The notes: generated from the letters alone by a model not told the origin. A stretch of DNA of 17,783 bases from Actinomycetes bacterium (GCA_023419515.1 JAEZXW010000044.1:1-17783), one strand, 5' to 3'. Positions 7,985 to 15,232 are shown, counted from the first letter of the stretch. Numbers and translations: made by a program.

Positions 7985-8037
7985 GTTTTTAGTTATCTTG
8001 CCACAGGTATTAGGGTGCGACTGTTACATTCATCACA
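7985..8037 (-). promoter_or_regulatory. Putative Crp/Fnr-type site and promoter of the ccm-hem operon
   Basis: On the minus strand TGTGA-TGAATG-TAACA (8037-8022) matches the Crp consensus TGTGA-N6-TCACA at 9 of 10 half-site bases. It is flanked by one further C/G pair. Downstream, GATAAC (7997-7992) is a possible -10 element with no good -35. This would put the site near -42 to -44, as in activator-dependent class II promoters. It lies in the 121-bp gap between the coaX stop and ccmE. The regulator's identity is inference. Confidence 0.45.
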
Positions 8038-8055
8038 GCAAAGCGCGGCTTGGTG

Positions 8056-8859
8056 TTACAAAAGTTCGAATGTATCCTTACCCATAATGAACAGGCCTTT
8101 TAGCGTCAAATCGGGATCGATTGCGCTAAAACAGCTGCACTGTTTTGCAATGAGATGCGCATGTCCCCCGGTTGCGATGACAGGGATACGATCAACATCG
8201 AGCGATTGATCAGCCGCATTCATGATCTGAAGCTCTGCCTTGATGCGCTCAACGAGGCCTTCAGTCTGTGCGGCAGTGCCGATGATGATGCCTGCCTGTA
8301 GTGCTTCGGTGGTATTCTCACCGATCACACGCCCTGGATCAACGAGCGGGATTGAGGCAAGGCGGGCTGCTCGGCTAAAGAGAGCATCGCTCGAGATTCC
8401 GATGCCTGGCGCAATGACACCGCCGATATAGGCACCCGAGACATCGATAACATCGATGTTGGTTGCCGTACCGTAATCGATCACAATTGCAGGACTGCCG
8501 TAATACCCCACCGCTCCTGCGGCGTTGGCAAGGCGATCCGGGCCGATCTCTTGGGGAGCTCCGTAGCGCGAAACGAGGGTGTCGCTTGCGACCTCGCTCG
8601 CGAGCACGACAGGAATCTCAAAGGTCTCAAGTGCCATCTTCCACGTAGCCACGATCTTGGGGACAACCGCCGCAAGCACAGCACCTTTGACCTGAGAAAA
8701 ATCGAGCTGGGCGATAGAGAACAGTGTGTGGACGTTAACCGCGAGGGTGTCGGGGGTGTCTGCAGCATGCGTAGCAATACGCCAGCGCGCAACAAGCCCT
8801 GTTTTATCGGCAACACCAAGAACAGACTCAGTGTTACCCACATCGATGAGAAGAATCAT
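8056..8859 (-). CDS. coaX: Type III pantothenate kinase
   Basis: Phosphorylates pantothenate, the first step of coenzyme A synthesis, in the cytosol. Type III enzymes (CoaX) belong to the ASKHA fold. Seen: the phosphate-1 motif DVGNT (Asp6), GPDRLANAAGA, the DYGTATN motif with its Asp and Thr, GGVIAPGIGIS, and the C-terminal ATGGHA. Length (267) is normal. The start is ATG at 8859. It lies downstream of bioY on the same strand but has its own likely promoter in the 124-bp gap, so it can be expressed separately. Followed by the ccm operon promoter. Confidence 0.96.
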   Translation of the reverse strand: MILLIDVGNTESVLGVADKTGLVARWRIATHAADTPDTLAVNVHTLFSIAQLDFSQVKGAVLAAVVPKIVATWKMALETFEIPVVLASEVASDTLVSRYGAPQEIGPDRLANAAGAVGYYGSPAIVIDYGTATNIDVIDVSGAYIGGVIAPGIGISSDALFSRAARLASIPLVDPGRVIGENTTEALQAGIIIGTAAQTEGLVERIKAELQIMNAADQSLDVDRIPVIATGGHAHLIAKQCSCFSAIDPDLTLKGLFIMGKDTFELL

Positions 8860-8900
8860 GAAGCACTCACATCCTGCTCAAAAGATTGACATCCTCGAGG

Positions 8901-8930
8901 GTTATATGGTGATGAAACTTGTACTTTGAA
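8901..8930 (-). promoter_or_regulatory. Putative coaX promoter
   Basis: On the minus strand TTCAAA (8930-8925, four of six matches to the -35 consensus) is followed after 18 bp by TATAAC (8906-8901, five of six matches to the -10). Transcription would start near 8894, about 35 nt before the coaX ATG. Three TTAAGC hexamers lie just upstream (8943-8979). Confidence 0.45.
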
Positions 8931-8942
8931 TGGTGCACACGT

Positions 8943-8979
8943 TTAAGCAATCAACCTTAAGCGCTCGCCAAACTTAAGC
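8943..8979. repeat. Three TTAAGC hexamers upstream of coaX promoter
   Basis: TTAAGC occurs at 8943-8948, 8957-8962 and 8974-8979, on one strand, with periods of 14 and 17 bp. The last two sit within longer CTTAAGCG copies. They could be an operator for coaX or simply chance. Confidence 0.3.
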
Positions 8980-8983
8980 GATA

Positions 8984-9592
8984 TTATTTTGCCGCGTAAG
9001 ACGTCAGCTGAGCAAGACCCGTGCTTGCCAAGGCCTTGCGCAACACCACCGCGATCACAAACGCTAGCACCGCCTTTGCCACATCAAGCGCGACAAACGG
9101 TGCAACAGCAGCCGCAAGAGCGCTCATGAGATCAAGATGAGCTACGAGCATGAGATGCACGGTTCCAAAGAGATACGGAACCACCACAATGCACGCAAGG
9201 GCAACGATGTCTGCCAGCAAAGCCTGCTTGTTGACAAGTACCTTACGTACCAGCACTGCCACAATCATCGCGAGCAAAAAACCGTATAAAAAGCCGCCCG
9301 TAGGGCCAGCAAACGCCGTAAAACCAGAACGAGCTGCCGAGAAGACCGGAAGCCCCAATAGTCCAAGCACCAGATAGAGGGCTACTGTTAAAACAGCGAG
9401 ACGTCTAGGCAGCACCAGAGCAACGATACACAGGACAGCAGTCTGAAGCGTAAAGGGAATTGGTCCTAATGGCACCACGATCTGAGCAGATACTGCCAAA
9501 AGCGCGATCATCAAGCCGCTGAGCGCAATGCCAACGATGCGCTCCTTATCCTGCAGAGCAACAGCGGTCTGCTGGTTGGTTTCTTGGGTCAT
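8984..9592 (-). CDS. bioY: Biotin transporter BioY (ECF S component)
   Basis: Substrate-binding membrane subunit for biotin uptake, working with a shared energy-coupling factor module (EcfA/EcfT) not in this window. Seen: six hydrophobic segments. Also visible are the BioY core VPLGPIPFTLQTAVL, the following LALYLVLGLLGLPVFS-like region, and the glycine-rich AGPTGGFLYGF. Length (202) fits. The ATG at 9592 is preceded by GAGAGGGAG. It lies 40 bp downstream of birA on the same strand, so the two probably form a biotin uptake-and-use operon. Confidence 0.96.
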   Translation of the reverse strand: MTQETNQQTAVALQDKERIVGIALSGLMIALLAVSAQIVVPLGPIPFTLQTAVLCIVALVLPRRLAVLTVALYLVLGLLGLPVFSAARSGFTAFAGPTGGFLYGFLLAMIVAVLVRKVLVNKQALLADIVALACIVVVPYLFGTVHLMLVAHLDLMSALAAAVAPFVALDVAKAVLAFVIAVVLRKALASTGLAQLTSYAAK

Positions 9593-9632
9593 GTCTCTCC
9601 CTCTCAGGTTGGTTGGAACACGCGATACGCTT

Positions 9633-10694
9633 TTATACCAATCGCCTCAATGACACCACACTTGAATCGAGAATGACCTCTCCAAAGAGCTCGGTATCAA
9701 GCCGAGCGCGTCCGTCCAAGTCGACCCCAACAAACAGCCCATCTATTGCGCCGTGTTGCGCGAGGTATTCATACACCCTATCAAGCGGCTGCTTAGCATA
9801 CCACGATAGATCTCGATTTTTGTTCAACGCACGATGAGACTCACAAAACACGTGATCGGCCAGCGCGCGCACAGGTTCGTTGATCCATAAAAGATGGTGC
9901 TGAGTGAAAACGGCATGCTGTCGAAGGACGAATGTAGCTTCGCTGATTTGAGAGGCCTGTGCCGCGCGGTAATCCTCGCAAAGCTGCGTCACTGCCTGCG
10001 CGACCTGGTCGCCAAGACTCATGATGAATGCACGCTTAATGTCACTCAACGCAGATGGTGTGTCGTGAGCGCTGCTCGACCCGTGAGCACCCTGAGTATC
10101 CTGAATATCACGAACCTCGCCAGAACTCTTGTCTGTCAATAGAAATCCCGGTTCGATGGTATGAGCGCTGGCCTTAAAGCTTTGAGGCATATCGGCGATG
10201 ATGTTTGGCCAGACATTGATCCCGATGCCAATGAGGACAGATGCATGGTTGCCGCCGGCTGACGCGGTATGCGCTGGTGCGACGCTAGGAGATATAACGG
10301 GAGCCAATGCAGAGCTTTTGAGCAAAATACCGCCGAGCTTGCGAACGTAAGGCGCCTCAGGTGCACGAGGATCTGCACCCGCGCCTGGAGCTGCATCCTG
10401 CGCCTCATCCACAATCACGAGATCATTCGGCCACTTAATTTTAAGCAGTCTTCTTGTCTTTGCTTGTAACACATCGCGAACAGCTGCCGCCACCATAAGC
10501 CCTAAGAGTGGATGTGGCGCACTCTGCAAATCCATTAATCCACTCAGATACAAGCCTCCCGGCACCGATACCCAGCTGTGATCTCTCCTGCCCTGCCCCT
10601 TGCTTTGTGCAAATGCCGCGTGCCAAGCACCGTATTGCCCGTGCTCAAGTGCCACCTCATTGGTAGAGGTCACCACCTCATGCCAGTGAACCAT
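9633..10694 (-). CDS. birA: Biotin-[acetyl-CoA-carboxylase] ligase, monofunctional
   Basis: Activates biotin to biotinyl-AMP and attaches it to the carrier lysine of biotin-dependent enzymes. Seen: the opening HWHEVVTSTNEVA, the biotin/AMP loop KGQGRRDHSW (about 32-41, GRGRRG in Escherichia coli), the KWPNDL catalytic motif (87-92), GGIL and IGIGINV. The protein begins directly with the catalytic domain, so the DNA-binding repressor domain of bifunctional BirA is absent. ATG 10694 is chosen over upstream starts because of AAGGGGAT seven bases before it and because residue 1 aligns with the family start. At 353 residues it is long. Low-complexity, Ala/Pro/Ser-rich insertions lie near residues 97-117, 130-150 and 189-217. 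Confidence 0.93.
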   Translation of the reverse strand: MVHWHEVVTSTNEVALEHGQYGAWHAAFAQSKGQGRRDHSWVSVPGGLYLSGLMDLQSAPHPLLGLMVAAAVRDVLQAKTRRLLKIKWPNDLVIVDEAQDAAPGAGADPRAPEAPYVRKLGGILLKSSALAPVISPSVAPAHTASAGGNHASVLIGIGINVWPNIIADMPQSFKASAHTIEPGFLLTDKSSGEVRDIQDTQGAHGSSSAHDTPSALSDIKRAFIMSLGDQVAQAVTQLCEDYRAAQASQISEATFVLRQHAVFTQHHLLWINEPVRALADHVFCESHRALNKNRDLSWYAKQPLDRVYEYLAQHGAIDGLFVGVDLDGRARLDTELFGEVILDSSVVSLRRLV

Positions 10695-10750
10695 CGATGA
10701 AATCCCCTTGTTAATCAGGCAAGCACGCGGGTCTTGCGGGCGGGTGTGGT

Positions 10751-10772
10751 ACATATAGTGGTACCTATAATA
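10751..10772. promoter_or_regulatory. Divergent birA/exodeoxyribonuclease III promoter region with tandem repeat
   Basis: A perfect -10 hexamer TATAAT lies at 10766-10771 on the plus strand, about 90 bp before the exonuclease start. No good -35 is present at 17 bp. On the minus strand, TATTAT overlaps it, with TTGACC about 20 bp upstream, as a possible birA promoter. The -10 lies within two adjoining 12-bp near-copies, GGTACATATAGT (10749-10760) and GGTACCTATAAT (10760 onward, overlapping by one base), which might be an operator. Confidence 0.4.
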
Positions 10773-10859
10773 GATCAGGGGCAATCGGGATGGGTCAAAC
10801 GTTTTGCGCAGCACTCACCGATTACGACAGATATTCAAACGAAGGGTGCATCACTTACT

Positions 10860-11627
10860 ATGGCTCAAGAATTCAAACTCGTCTCATGGAATGTCAACGG
10901 CATTCGTGCTGCCATGAAGAAAGGGTTCATGGACTTTTTTACCGACGTCGATGCCGATATGTTTTGCATCCAAGAAAGCAAGTTACAAGCAGGTCAGATC
11001 GAGCTTGAGCTTGATGGCTATCAGCAGTATTGGAACTACGCTGAGCGCAAAGGATATTCGGGCACGGCGGTGTTTACCAAGCATGAGCCGCTGAACGAGT
11101 GTTACGGCTTTGCAAAGGATCCTGATAACGAGGGTCGCATCTGCGCGCTTGAGTTTGAGCGCTTTTGGCTCGTCAACGTCTACACACCCAACGCGCAAGA
11201 GGGCTTGAAGCGCATTGATTTTAGGATGGCTTGGGACGACAACTTCCGTGCGTTTTTGAAAGAGCTTGAACAGGATAAGCCTGTGGTCACTTGTGGTGAC
11301 TTTAACGTTGCTCACCACGAAATAGATCTTAAAAATCCCAAGAGCAACCGCGGCAATCCTGGTTTTTCTGATGAGGAGCGCGGCAAGTTTGATCTTTTGG
11401 TCGGTGCTGGATTTATCGACACCTTCCGTCATTTTTATCCTGATGCAACAGAAAGATATAGCTGGTGGAGCTATCGCTTTAGATCTCGCGACAGAAATGC
11501 AGGCTGGCGCATCGATTACTTCCTGACCTCTGAGACACTGCGTGACTCACTCAAAGCAGCCGAGATTCGCGATGACATCTTTGGATCGGATCACTGTCCG
11601 GTTGAGCTCGTGCTCTCGTTTGATTAG
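10860..11627 (+). CDS. xth: Exodeoxyribonuclease III (AP endonuclease, ExoA/Xth family)
   Basis: Cuts DNA at abasic sites and degrades duplex DNA 3' to 5' in base excision repair. Seen in order: WNVNGIRA (10-17), IQESKL with the metal-binding Glu39, YSGTAVF, NVYTPNAQ, CGDFNVAHHEIDL, NPGFSDEER, the YSWWSYR and GWRIDYFL segments, and the terminal catalytic SDHCPVEL. The length of 255 is typical. The ATG at 10860 is chosen because the family begins here. The in-frame upstream stretch to 10734 is not conserved-looking and covers the promoter. A GAAGGG ribosome site is about 13 bp away, slightly far. Divergent from birA. Confidence 0.96.
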   Translation: MAQEFKLVSWNVNGIRAAMKKGFMDFFTDVDADMFCIQESKLQAGQIELELDGYQQYWNYAERKGYSGTAVFTKHEPLNECYGFAKDPDNEGRICALEFERFWLVNVYTPNAQEGLKRIDFRMAWDDNFRAFLKELEQDKPVVTCGDFNVAHHEIDLKNPKSNRGNPGFSDEERGKFDLLVGAGFIDTFRHFYPDATERYSWWSYRFRSRDRNAGWRIDYFLTSETLRDSLKAAEIRDDIFGSDHCPVELVLSFD

Positions 11628-11651
11628 CAGGCACCCGAGTTCATACTGCAC

Positions 11652-11895
11652 TCATCTCACCGCAACTGGCTCACCATCAACAGGATTCTCAAGATCACCC
11701 CTGATGATTGACTTGGTGCTCTTAAGCGAAAAACTAGCAACCGTTACCGCCTTATCAACCAGCGTCGTGTCGCCACCGTTTTTAGCTGGTGACAATGATC
11801 TTCTCTGCGCCATCCTTGGCTGGAGTAATTGACTGAAGCGCGACCACATCAGGTAACTTCTGGCACGACAAAAATCCTTGCTGTACATCAGACAC
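11652..11895 (-). pseudogene. Probable frameshifted gene remnant, unrecognised
   Basis: Two protein-like stretches lie in adjoining frames on the minus strand. The first, from about 11895 to a TAA at 11784-11782, includes LPDVVALQSITPAKDGAEK. The second continues at once in the next frame with KNGGDTTLVDKAVTVASFSL and ends at a TGA at 11654. A single-base shift near 11785 would join them into a C-terminal tail of about 80 residues. No start, ribosome site or family is visible; it sits just past a strong terminator. It may be the leftover end of a decayed secreted or surface protein, but non-coding sequence cannot be excluded. I see nothing else supportable in 11628-11651. Confidence 0.3.
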
Positions 11896-11902
11896 AAGGC
11901 AC

Positions 11903-11941
11903 AAAAAAGCCCTTGGCACGCACTCTGCGCACCAAGGGCTT
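11903..11941 (-). terminator. Strong intrinsic terminator
   Basis: On the minus strand a 10-bp stem, AAGCCCTTGG pairing with CCAAGGGCTT, closes a 15-nt loop and runs into TTTTTT (11908-11903). It lies about 100 nt past the stop of the 163-residue gene and is its best candidate terminator. The plus strand lacks a comparable T-run. Confidence 0.85.
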
Positions 11942-12001
11942 ATGTCTTATCAGGAGGATTATGACGCTCCATCGCAACCAGCGAGTAAACGCTCCCTCAC
12001 A

Positions 12002-12019
12002 CTGAGCGCCCGCGCTCAG
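12002..12019. other. Perfect 7-bp hairpin after the hypothetical gene
   Basis: CTGAGCG and CGCTCAG flank a four-base loop, giving a perfect hairpin 19 nt after the stop of the 163-residue gene. It has no U-run in either direction, so it is more likely a 3'-end stabilising structure than a terminator. The rest of the gap between it and the terminator shows no supportable gene. Confidence 0.45.
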
Positions 12020-12037
12020 CAAGCCGCCTGAAACAGC

Positions 12038-12529
12038 CTACTTCTTCTTGGCCTTCTCGACCTCTTCGCCTTCATCGGTTACCTCAAAGCCATCCTTGAC
12101 CCACTCAAGGAAGGACTCACGAGGCTGCGCAAAAATCGAAACTGCATGGCGCATCGCATCAATGCGAGCAAACTGCTTGTGCAGGCTGCGCATCATCGGC
12201 GCGAGCTTCTTCTCGTCCTTTACGCCAAGATAGAGGTAGATCGAGCGCATATAACAAAACAGGCCGTAACCATCACGGAAGATGTCGTTGACATCGTGCT
12301 TGACATTATCGGGGCTGTAGTGATGCGAGCGACGAGTAATGTAGCGATCCTCGGTTGGATCGAGAATGGTGAACTCATCCATCAGCAGCGGAGTGACATA
12401 CTCACGAATACCGTCGCGAATCTCGCGAGGATAGCGCGGGTACTCACCAAAGCATACATATACCAGGTCATGAAGGGCGTGATACGTCTCAATCTGAGAC
12501 TCAACCATTTGTTTCCACTCTCGTTGCAT
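12038..12529 (-). CDS. Hypothetical protein, 163 residues
   Basis: I do not recognise a family. The soluble, probably alpha-helical protein has an aromatic-rich first half (ETYHALHDLVYVCFGEYPRYP). A His/Tyr/Asp-rich middle follows (RRSHHYSPDNVKHDVNDIF). The C-terminus is charged, acidic then ending in KAKKK. There is no signal peptide, membrane segment or CxxC motif. It is likely a real gene: the reading frame is intact, AAGGTGG lies eight bases before ATG 12529, and a clear terminator follows. It stands as a single-gene unit between thyX (same strand, 172-bp gap) and the remnant. Confidence 0.8.
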   Translation of the reverse strand: MQREWKQMVESQIETYHALHDLVYVCFGEYPRYPREIRDGIREYVTPLLMDEFTILDPTEDRYITRRSHHYSPDNVKHDVNDIFRDGYGLFCYMRSIYLYLGVKDEKKLAPMMRSLHKQFARIDAMRHAVSIFAQPRESFLEWVKDGFEVTDEGEEVEKAKKK

Positions 12530-12602
12530 GGGACGTCCACCTTTCAGTTAAAAGCACTTTATTACAAGCGCATGATGAGCAAATCACCTGCGTTAGCCTG
12601 CG

Positions 12603-12640
12603 ATCGGCTCACCAACGGTCGGCAGCAATCAGTGAGCACC
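12603..12640. other. Hairpin in leader region of the hypothetical gene
   Basis: GCTCAC (12607-12612) pairs with GTGAGC (12632-12637), and the stem extends to CGG/CCG with one bulge, enclosing about 19 nt. It lies in the 172-bp gap between the thyX stop and the hypothetical gene start. Either a weak thyX 3' structure or a leader element; no U-run follows. Confidence 0.3.
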
Positions 12641-12701
12641 GAAGCGCGGAGCCAATAGCCGGCGATCAACAATCAACGCACAACGTATCTTGCCACAAGA
12701 G

Positions 12702-13673
12702 CTATGCCAGGCGCTCCATGACCTTGCGAAGCTGAACGACACCTTCGCTTAAGTTGCCGTTTATCCCCGCCAAAGGCTGATCTTCATAACTTGCCGCAAA
12801 CTTCCATTCCATTGCTTGCATTAAATCGCCCAACACAGCGGGCGCACAAGCAACATGCTCAAACGGAGACATGTGCTTATCGGCGTGCATCATCGTAAAA
12901 ATACGCTCAACTGCAGCCAGAGCAAGCTCATCAGGATTCTTATAGCTCACTGACGCGCACGAAGCGGCAGAAAGCTTGATGACAAACGGACTGATCTCGG
13001 TGCCCGCGGCGGTCTCAAGCGCGCCTTCGACCTCATTGCTCACATAAGGAATATGGATCTGACGCTCGACAGGCGTAGACTCGTCAAACGCCTGCTTCAT
13101 GGCAACGGCAAGCTCGTAAATCTCGGGCTGAGCGTCGGGTGCGATACGCAACTCAAAAAAGTTATCCCACATAGTCGAGGTCACCACTGCCGTGTGATAC
13201 ATAAAAGGCTCGAGCAAACGATTGACGTGCTGCTTGTGCACCGAAGGCTCATCAAGCGCCATGTCGTAGGACTCAATCACGTCAAGATAACGGCCTGCGT
13301 CCCCACCGATAAGGCCACTGCGCTTATGTGATCCAACCAACAGATCGAGCGCCGCAAGCACTGCCGCATTGCGGGCAGCAAGCCATGAATGCTCACACTC
13401 TGCCTGCAGCTGTTCATCTTTGATCGGCGCGCCACTCATTCCCTTTTGGTTTTGCGTGAACGGACGGGGGATAAAAGGCATTTCCATCACGTCAGTAAAC
13501 GTGCGCTTAACCGAGCGAGCACGGCTCGATGCTGAGTTACGCGAAAATACGCGATGCGTATTGAACTCAGGCAGGATAAAGCGAGGGAAAGTCACCTCAA
13601 GTGTGGTCACGCGGATGTCATTAACCAGTGAATCGGCAATCACTCGAACGGGGGTAATGGTGTGTTGTGCCAT
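12702..13673 (-). CDS. thyX: ThyX-like flavin-dependent thymidylate synthase, permuted form
   Basis: Probably methylates dUMP to dTMP using FAD and methylenetetrahydrofolate. Seen: THRVFSRNSASSRA (residues 39-52), aligning with the ThyX motif RHRxxSxNExSxRY. His, Arg, Ser, Asn, Ser and Arg are kept; the first Arg, the Glu and the Tyr are replaced by Thr, Ser and Ala. NFFELRIAPDAQPEI (171-185) matches the NFLxLRxxxxAQxEI block. SAASCASVSY (235-244) and MSPFEH (268-273) match the ARVSY and TPFEH blocks, which in classical ThyX precede the RHR motif but here come last. At 323 residues it is longer than usual (about 220-250). The ATG at 13673 has AAGGAG at suitable spacing. Family membership is fairly secure; activity is not proven. 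Confidence 0.85.
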   Translation of the reverse strand: MAQHTITPVRVIADSLVNDIRVTTLEVTFPRFILPEFNTHRVFSRNSASSRARSVKRTFTDVMEMPFIPRPFTQNQKGMSGAPIKDEQLQAECEHSWLAARNAAVLAALDLLVGSHKRSGLIGGDAGRYLDVIESYDMALDEPSVHKQHVNRLLEPFMYHTAVVTSTMWDNFFELRIAPDAQPEIYELAVAMKQAFDESTPVERQIHIPYVSNEVEGALETAAGTEISPFVIKLSAASCASVSYKNPDELALAAVERIFTMMHADKHMSPFEHVACAPAVLGDLMQAMEWKFAASYEDQPLAGINGNLSEGVVQLRKVMERLA

Positions 13674-13750
13674 GTGCTCTTACTCCTTATCAAGATTTTG
13701 GTTGCCCACATGCTATCAAAGGAAGCCTCGACATCCCCCACACACACCCT

Positions 13751-13759
13751 TGGTATACT
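13751..13759 (+). promoter_or_regulatory. Putative extended -10 promoter of mtaD
   Basis: TGGTATACT is an extended -10 element (TG-N-TATACT), 38 bp before the mtaD start. TCGACA (13728-13733) resembles a -35 but is 20 bp away; the extended -10 could function without it. Confidence 0.45.
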
Positions 13760-13796
13760 GGCAAACCATCAAGACGATACAAACAAAGGCAAACTC

Positions 13797-15161
13797 ATGA
13801 CACAAAAATTTGGGCTAACACCTACCACCACCAGCGATACTGTGCTTTTTCAAGACATCACAATCTTGGATGAGGCGATGCAAGCCGTCCCCCATCAAGA
13901 CGTCTTCGTTGAACATGGCAAGATCCAGTGGGTCGAGCCGCACGCCCAAAGTCACCTGCGCACCACGGTGAGCGATCGAGCTCGGGTGATTGGCGGAGCC
14001 CATCATGTATTGCTGCCCGGGTTTTACAATATGCACACGCATGTGCCCATGGTGCTCTTGCGCGGATATGCCGAAAACCTCCCTCTGCATGAGTGGCTCA
14101 ACGATGCCGTCTGGCCGTTTGAAGAGCATATCGATGACGAGGCGATGTATTGGGGCACCATGCTCGCCCTTGCTGAGATGATCCAAGCGGGGACAGTCTC
14201 GTTTAGCGACATGTACTTTTTGACACATGCGCGCCTACGGGCAATCAAAGAGAGCGGGATCAAGGTCAATATCTCTGATGGCGGGACGATGACCTTGGAT
14301 GATGTTGCCTATGAAAGTCTGCCTGTTAAGGCGGTTAATGATTACCTCTTGCAGGAACTCCACGGCCAAGGTGATGGCAAGATTCGCATGGACTTTTGCA
14401 TCCACGGCGAATACACCACCTGCCAAAGCATGATCGAGCGCGTCAGAGATGAGGCACTCGCCCACCAAGCAGGCATTCATCTGCATTTGGCTGAAACCCA
14501 GCGTGAAGTTGAAGAATGCAAGGCGCGCCACCAAGGGCTAACCCCCACCGAGTGGCTGGCTAAGCTTGGTGTCTTTAAGGCACCGACCACGGCAGCACAC
14601 TGCGTGTGGACAAAAGGTGACCTCGATATCCTCAAGGAATATGATGTCAGCCCCGTCATCAACCCTGCATCAAATATGAAGCTTGCGAGCGGCTTTGCCC
14701 CCGTTGGCGAGATGCTTGCCAAGAGCTTAAACGTCTGCATCGGCACCGATGGTGTTGCCTCAAACAACGCCCATGACATCCTGCGTGAGCTTTACCTTTT
14801 TGCCACAATCTACAAGGGCTCATCGCTTGATCCGACGGTGGTGACCCCAGCTCAAGCGCTCGCGGCGCTCACCGTTAACGGCGCCAAGGCGCAAGGGCGC
14901 CCAGACTGCGGTGCGATCAAGGCAGGAAACCACGCTGATCTCGCCATGATGAATCTTGAAAACCCCGCAATGACACCGTGCTTTGACTTGGCGACCAACC
15001 TCGTTTTTTCAGCAAACTCACGCGATGTTGTACTCACAATGGTCGACGGTAAAGTGCTCTATGAGCAGGGCAACTGGACGACGATCGATGTGGAGCGCGC
15101 CCGCTTTGAAGTGAACCGCATCAGCACGAATATTGCTCGCAAGGCTCAAGCGGCTCACTAG
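13797..15161 (+). CDS. mtaD: Amidohydrolase, MtaD-type methylthioadenosine/S-adenosylhomocysteine deaminase
   Basis: Metal-dependent deaminase of the TIM-barrel amidohydrolase superfamily, probably turning methylthioadenosine or S-adenosylhomocysteine into the inosine form. Seen: metal ligands in NMHTHVP (His80, His82), LHLAET (His230) and AAHCVW (His268), plus IGTDG (Asp318). The ROGYAE-type segment LLRGYAENLPLHEWL and the N-terminal beta domain fit this subgroup. The length of 454 fits. ATG 13797 is chosen for its AAAGG site seven bases upstream and a sensible N-terminus; the longer frame to 13662 would run into the thyX gene. It faces the purine nucleoside phosphorylase, which could act on the deaminated product. 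Related adenosine or guanine-type deaminases are possible alternatives. Confidence 0.88.
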   Translation: MTQKFGLTPTTTSDTVLFQDITILDEAMQAVPHQDVFVEHGKIQWVEPHAQSHLRTTVSDRARVIGGAHHVLLPGFYNMHTHVPMVLLRGYAENLPLHEWLNDAVWPFEEHIDDEAMYWGTMLALAEMIQAGTVSFSDMYFLTHARLRAIKESGIKVNISDGGTMTLDDVAYESLPVKAVNDYLLQELHGQGDGKIRMDFCIHGEYTTCQSMIERVRDEALAHQAGIHLHLAETQREVEECKARHQGLTPTEWLAKLGVFKAPTTAAHCVWTKGDLDILKEYDVSPVINPASNMKLASGFAPVGEMLAKSLNVCIGTDGVASNNAHDILRELYLFATIYKGSSLDPTVVTPAQALAALTVNGAKAQGRPDCGAIKAGNHADLAMMNLENPAMTPCFDLATNLVFSANSRDVVLTMVDGKVLYEQGNWTTIDVERARFEVNRISTNIARKAQAAH

Positions 15162-15232
15162 CGCGCAAAGGCGGGCACGCAAGAGCACACCGGGGTGAGA
15201 CAAAAGGCTGCACGACTTTTGAGCAGCGGAGC

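Noticed and set aside
8957..8980. CTTAAG palindromes after bioY as an intrinsic terminator.
   Set aside because: The possible stem is only six AT-rich pairs with an 11-nt loop and no U-run.
9894..10142. Plus-strand 82-codon open frame opposite birA.
   Set aside because: Antisense to a clearly conserved gene, with no recognisable protein features.
10695..10814. Longer biotin ligase start with 40 extra residues, possibly a DNA-binding domain.
   Set aside because: The extra residues are too few and show no helix-turn-helix, while ATG 10694 has a well placed AAGGGGAT site.
10734..10859. In-frame N-terminal extension of exodeoxyribonuclease III by 42 residues.
   Set aside because: The family starts at MAQEFKLVSWN, the extension overlaps the TATAAT promoter element, and its sequence is not exonuclease-like.
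11952..12005. Plus-strand AGGAGG followed by ATG and a 14-codon open frame ending at the 12002-12019 hairpin, like a leader peptide.
   Set aside because: Only three bases separate AGGAGG from ATG, nothing on the plus strand downstream would be regulated, and the region is the 3' end of a minus-strand gene.
13662..13796. In-frame extension of the amidohydrolase by 45 residues, hydrophobic like a signal peptide.
   Set aside because: It would overlap the start of the divergent thyX gene and include the likely promoter; the ATG at 13797 has its own ribosome site, and MtaD enzymes are cytosolic.
15162..15232. Competing hairpins (CAAAAG/CTTTTG and GCTGC/GCAGC) between mtaD and the phosphorylase as a bidirectional terminator.
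   Set aside because: Stems are five to six pairs, mutually exclusive, and lack a terminal U-run.
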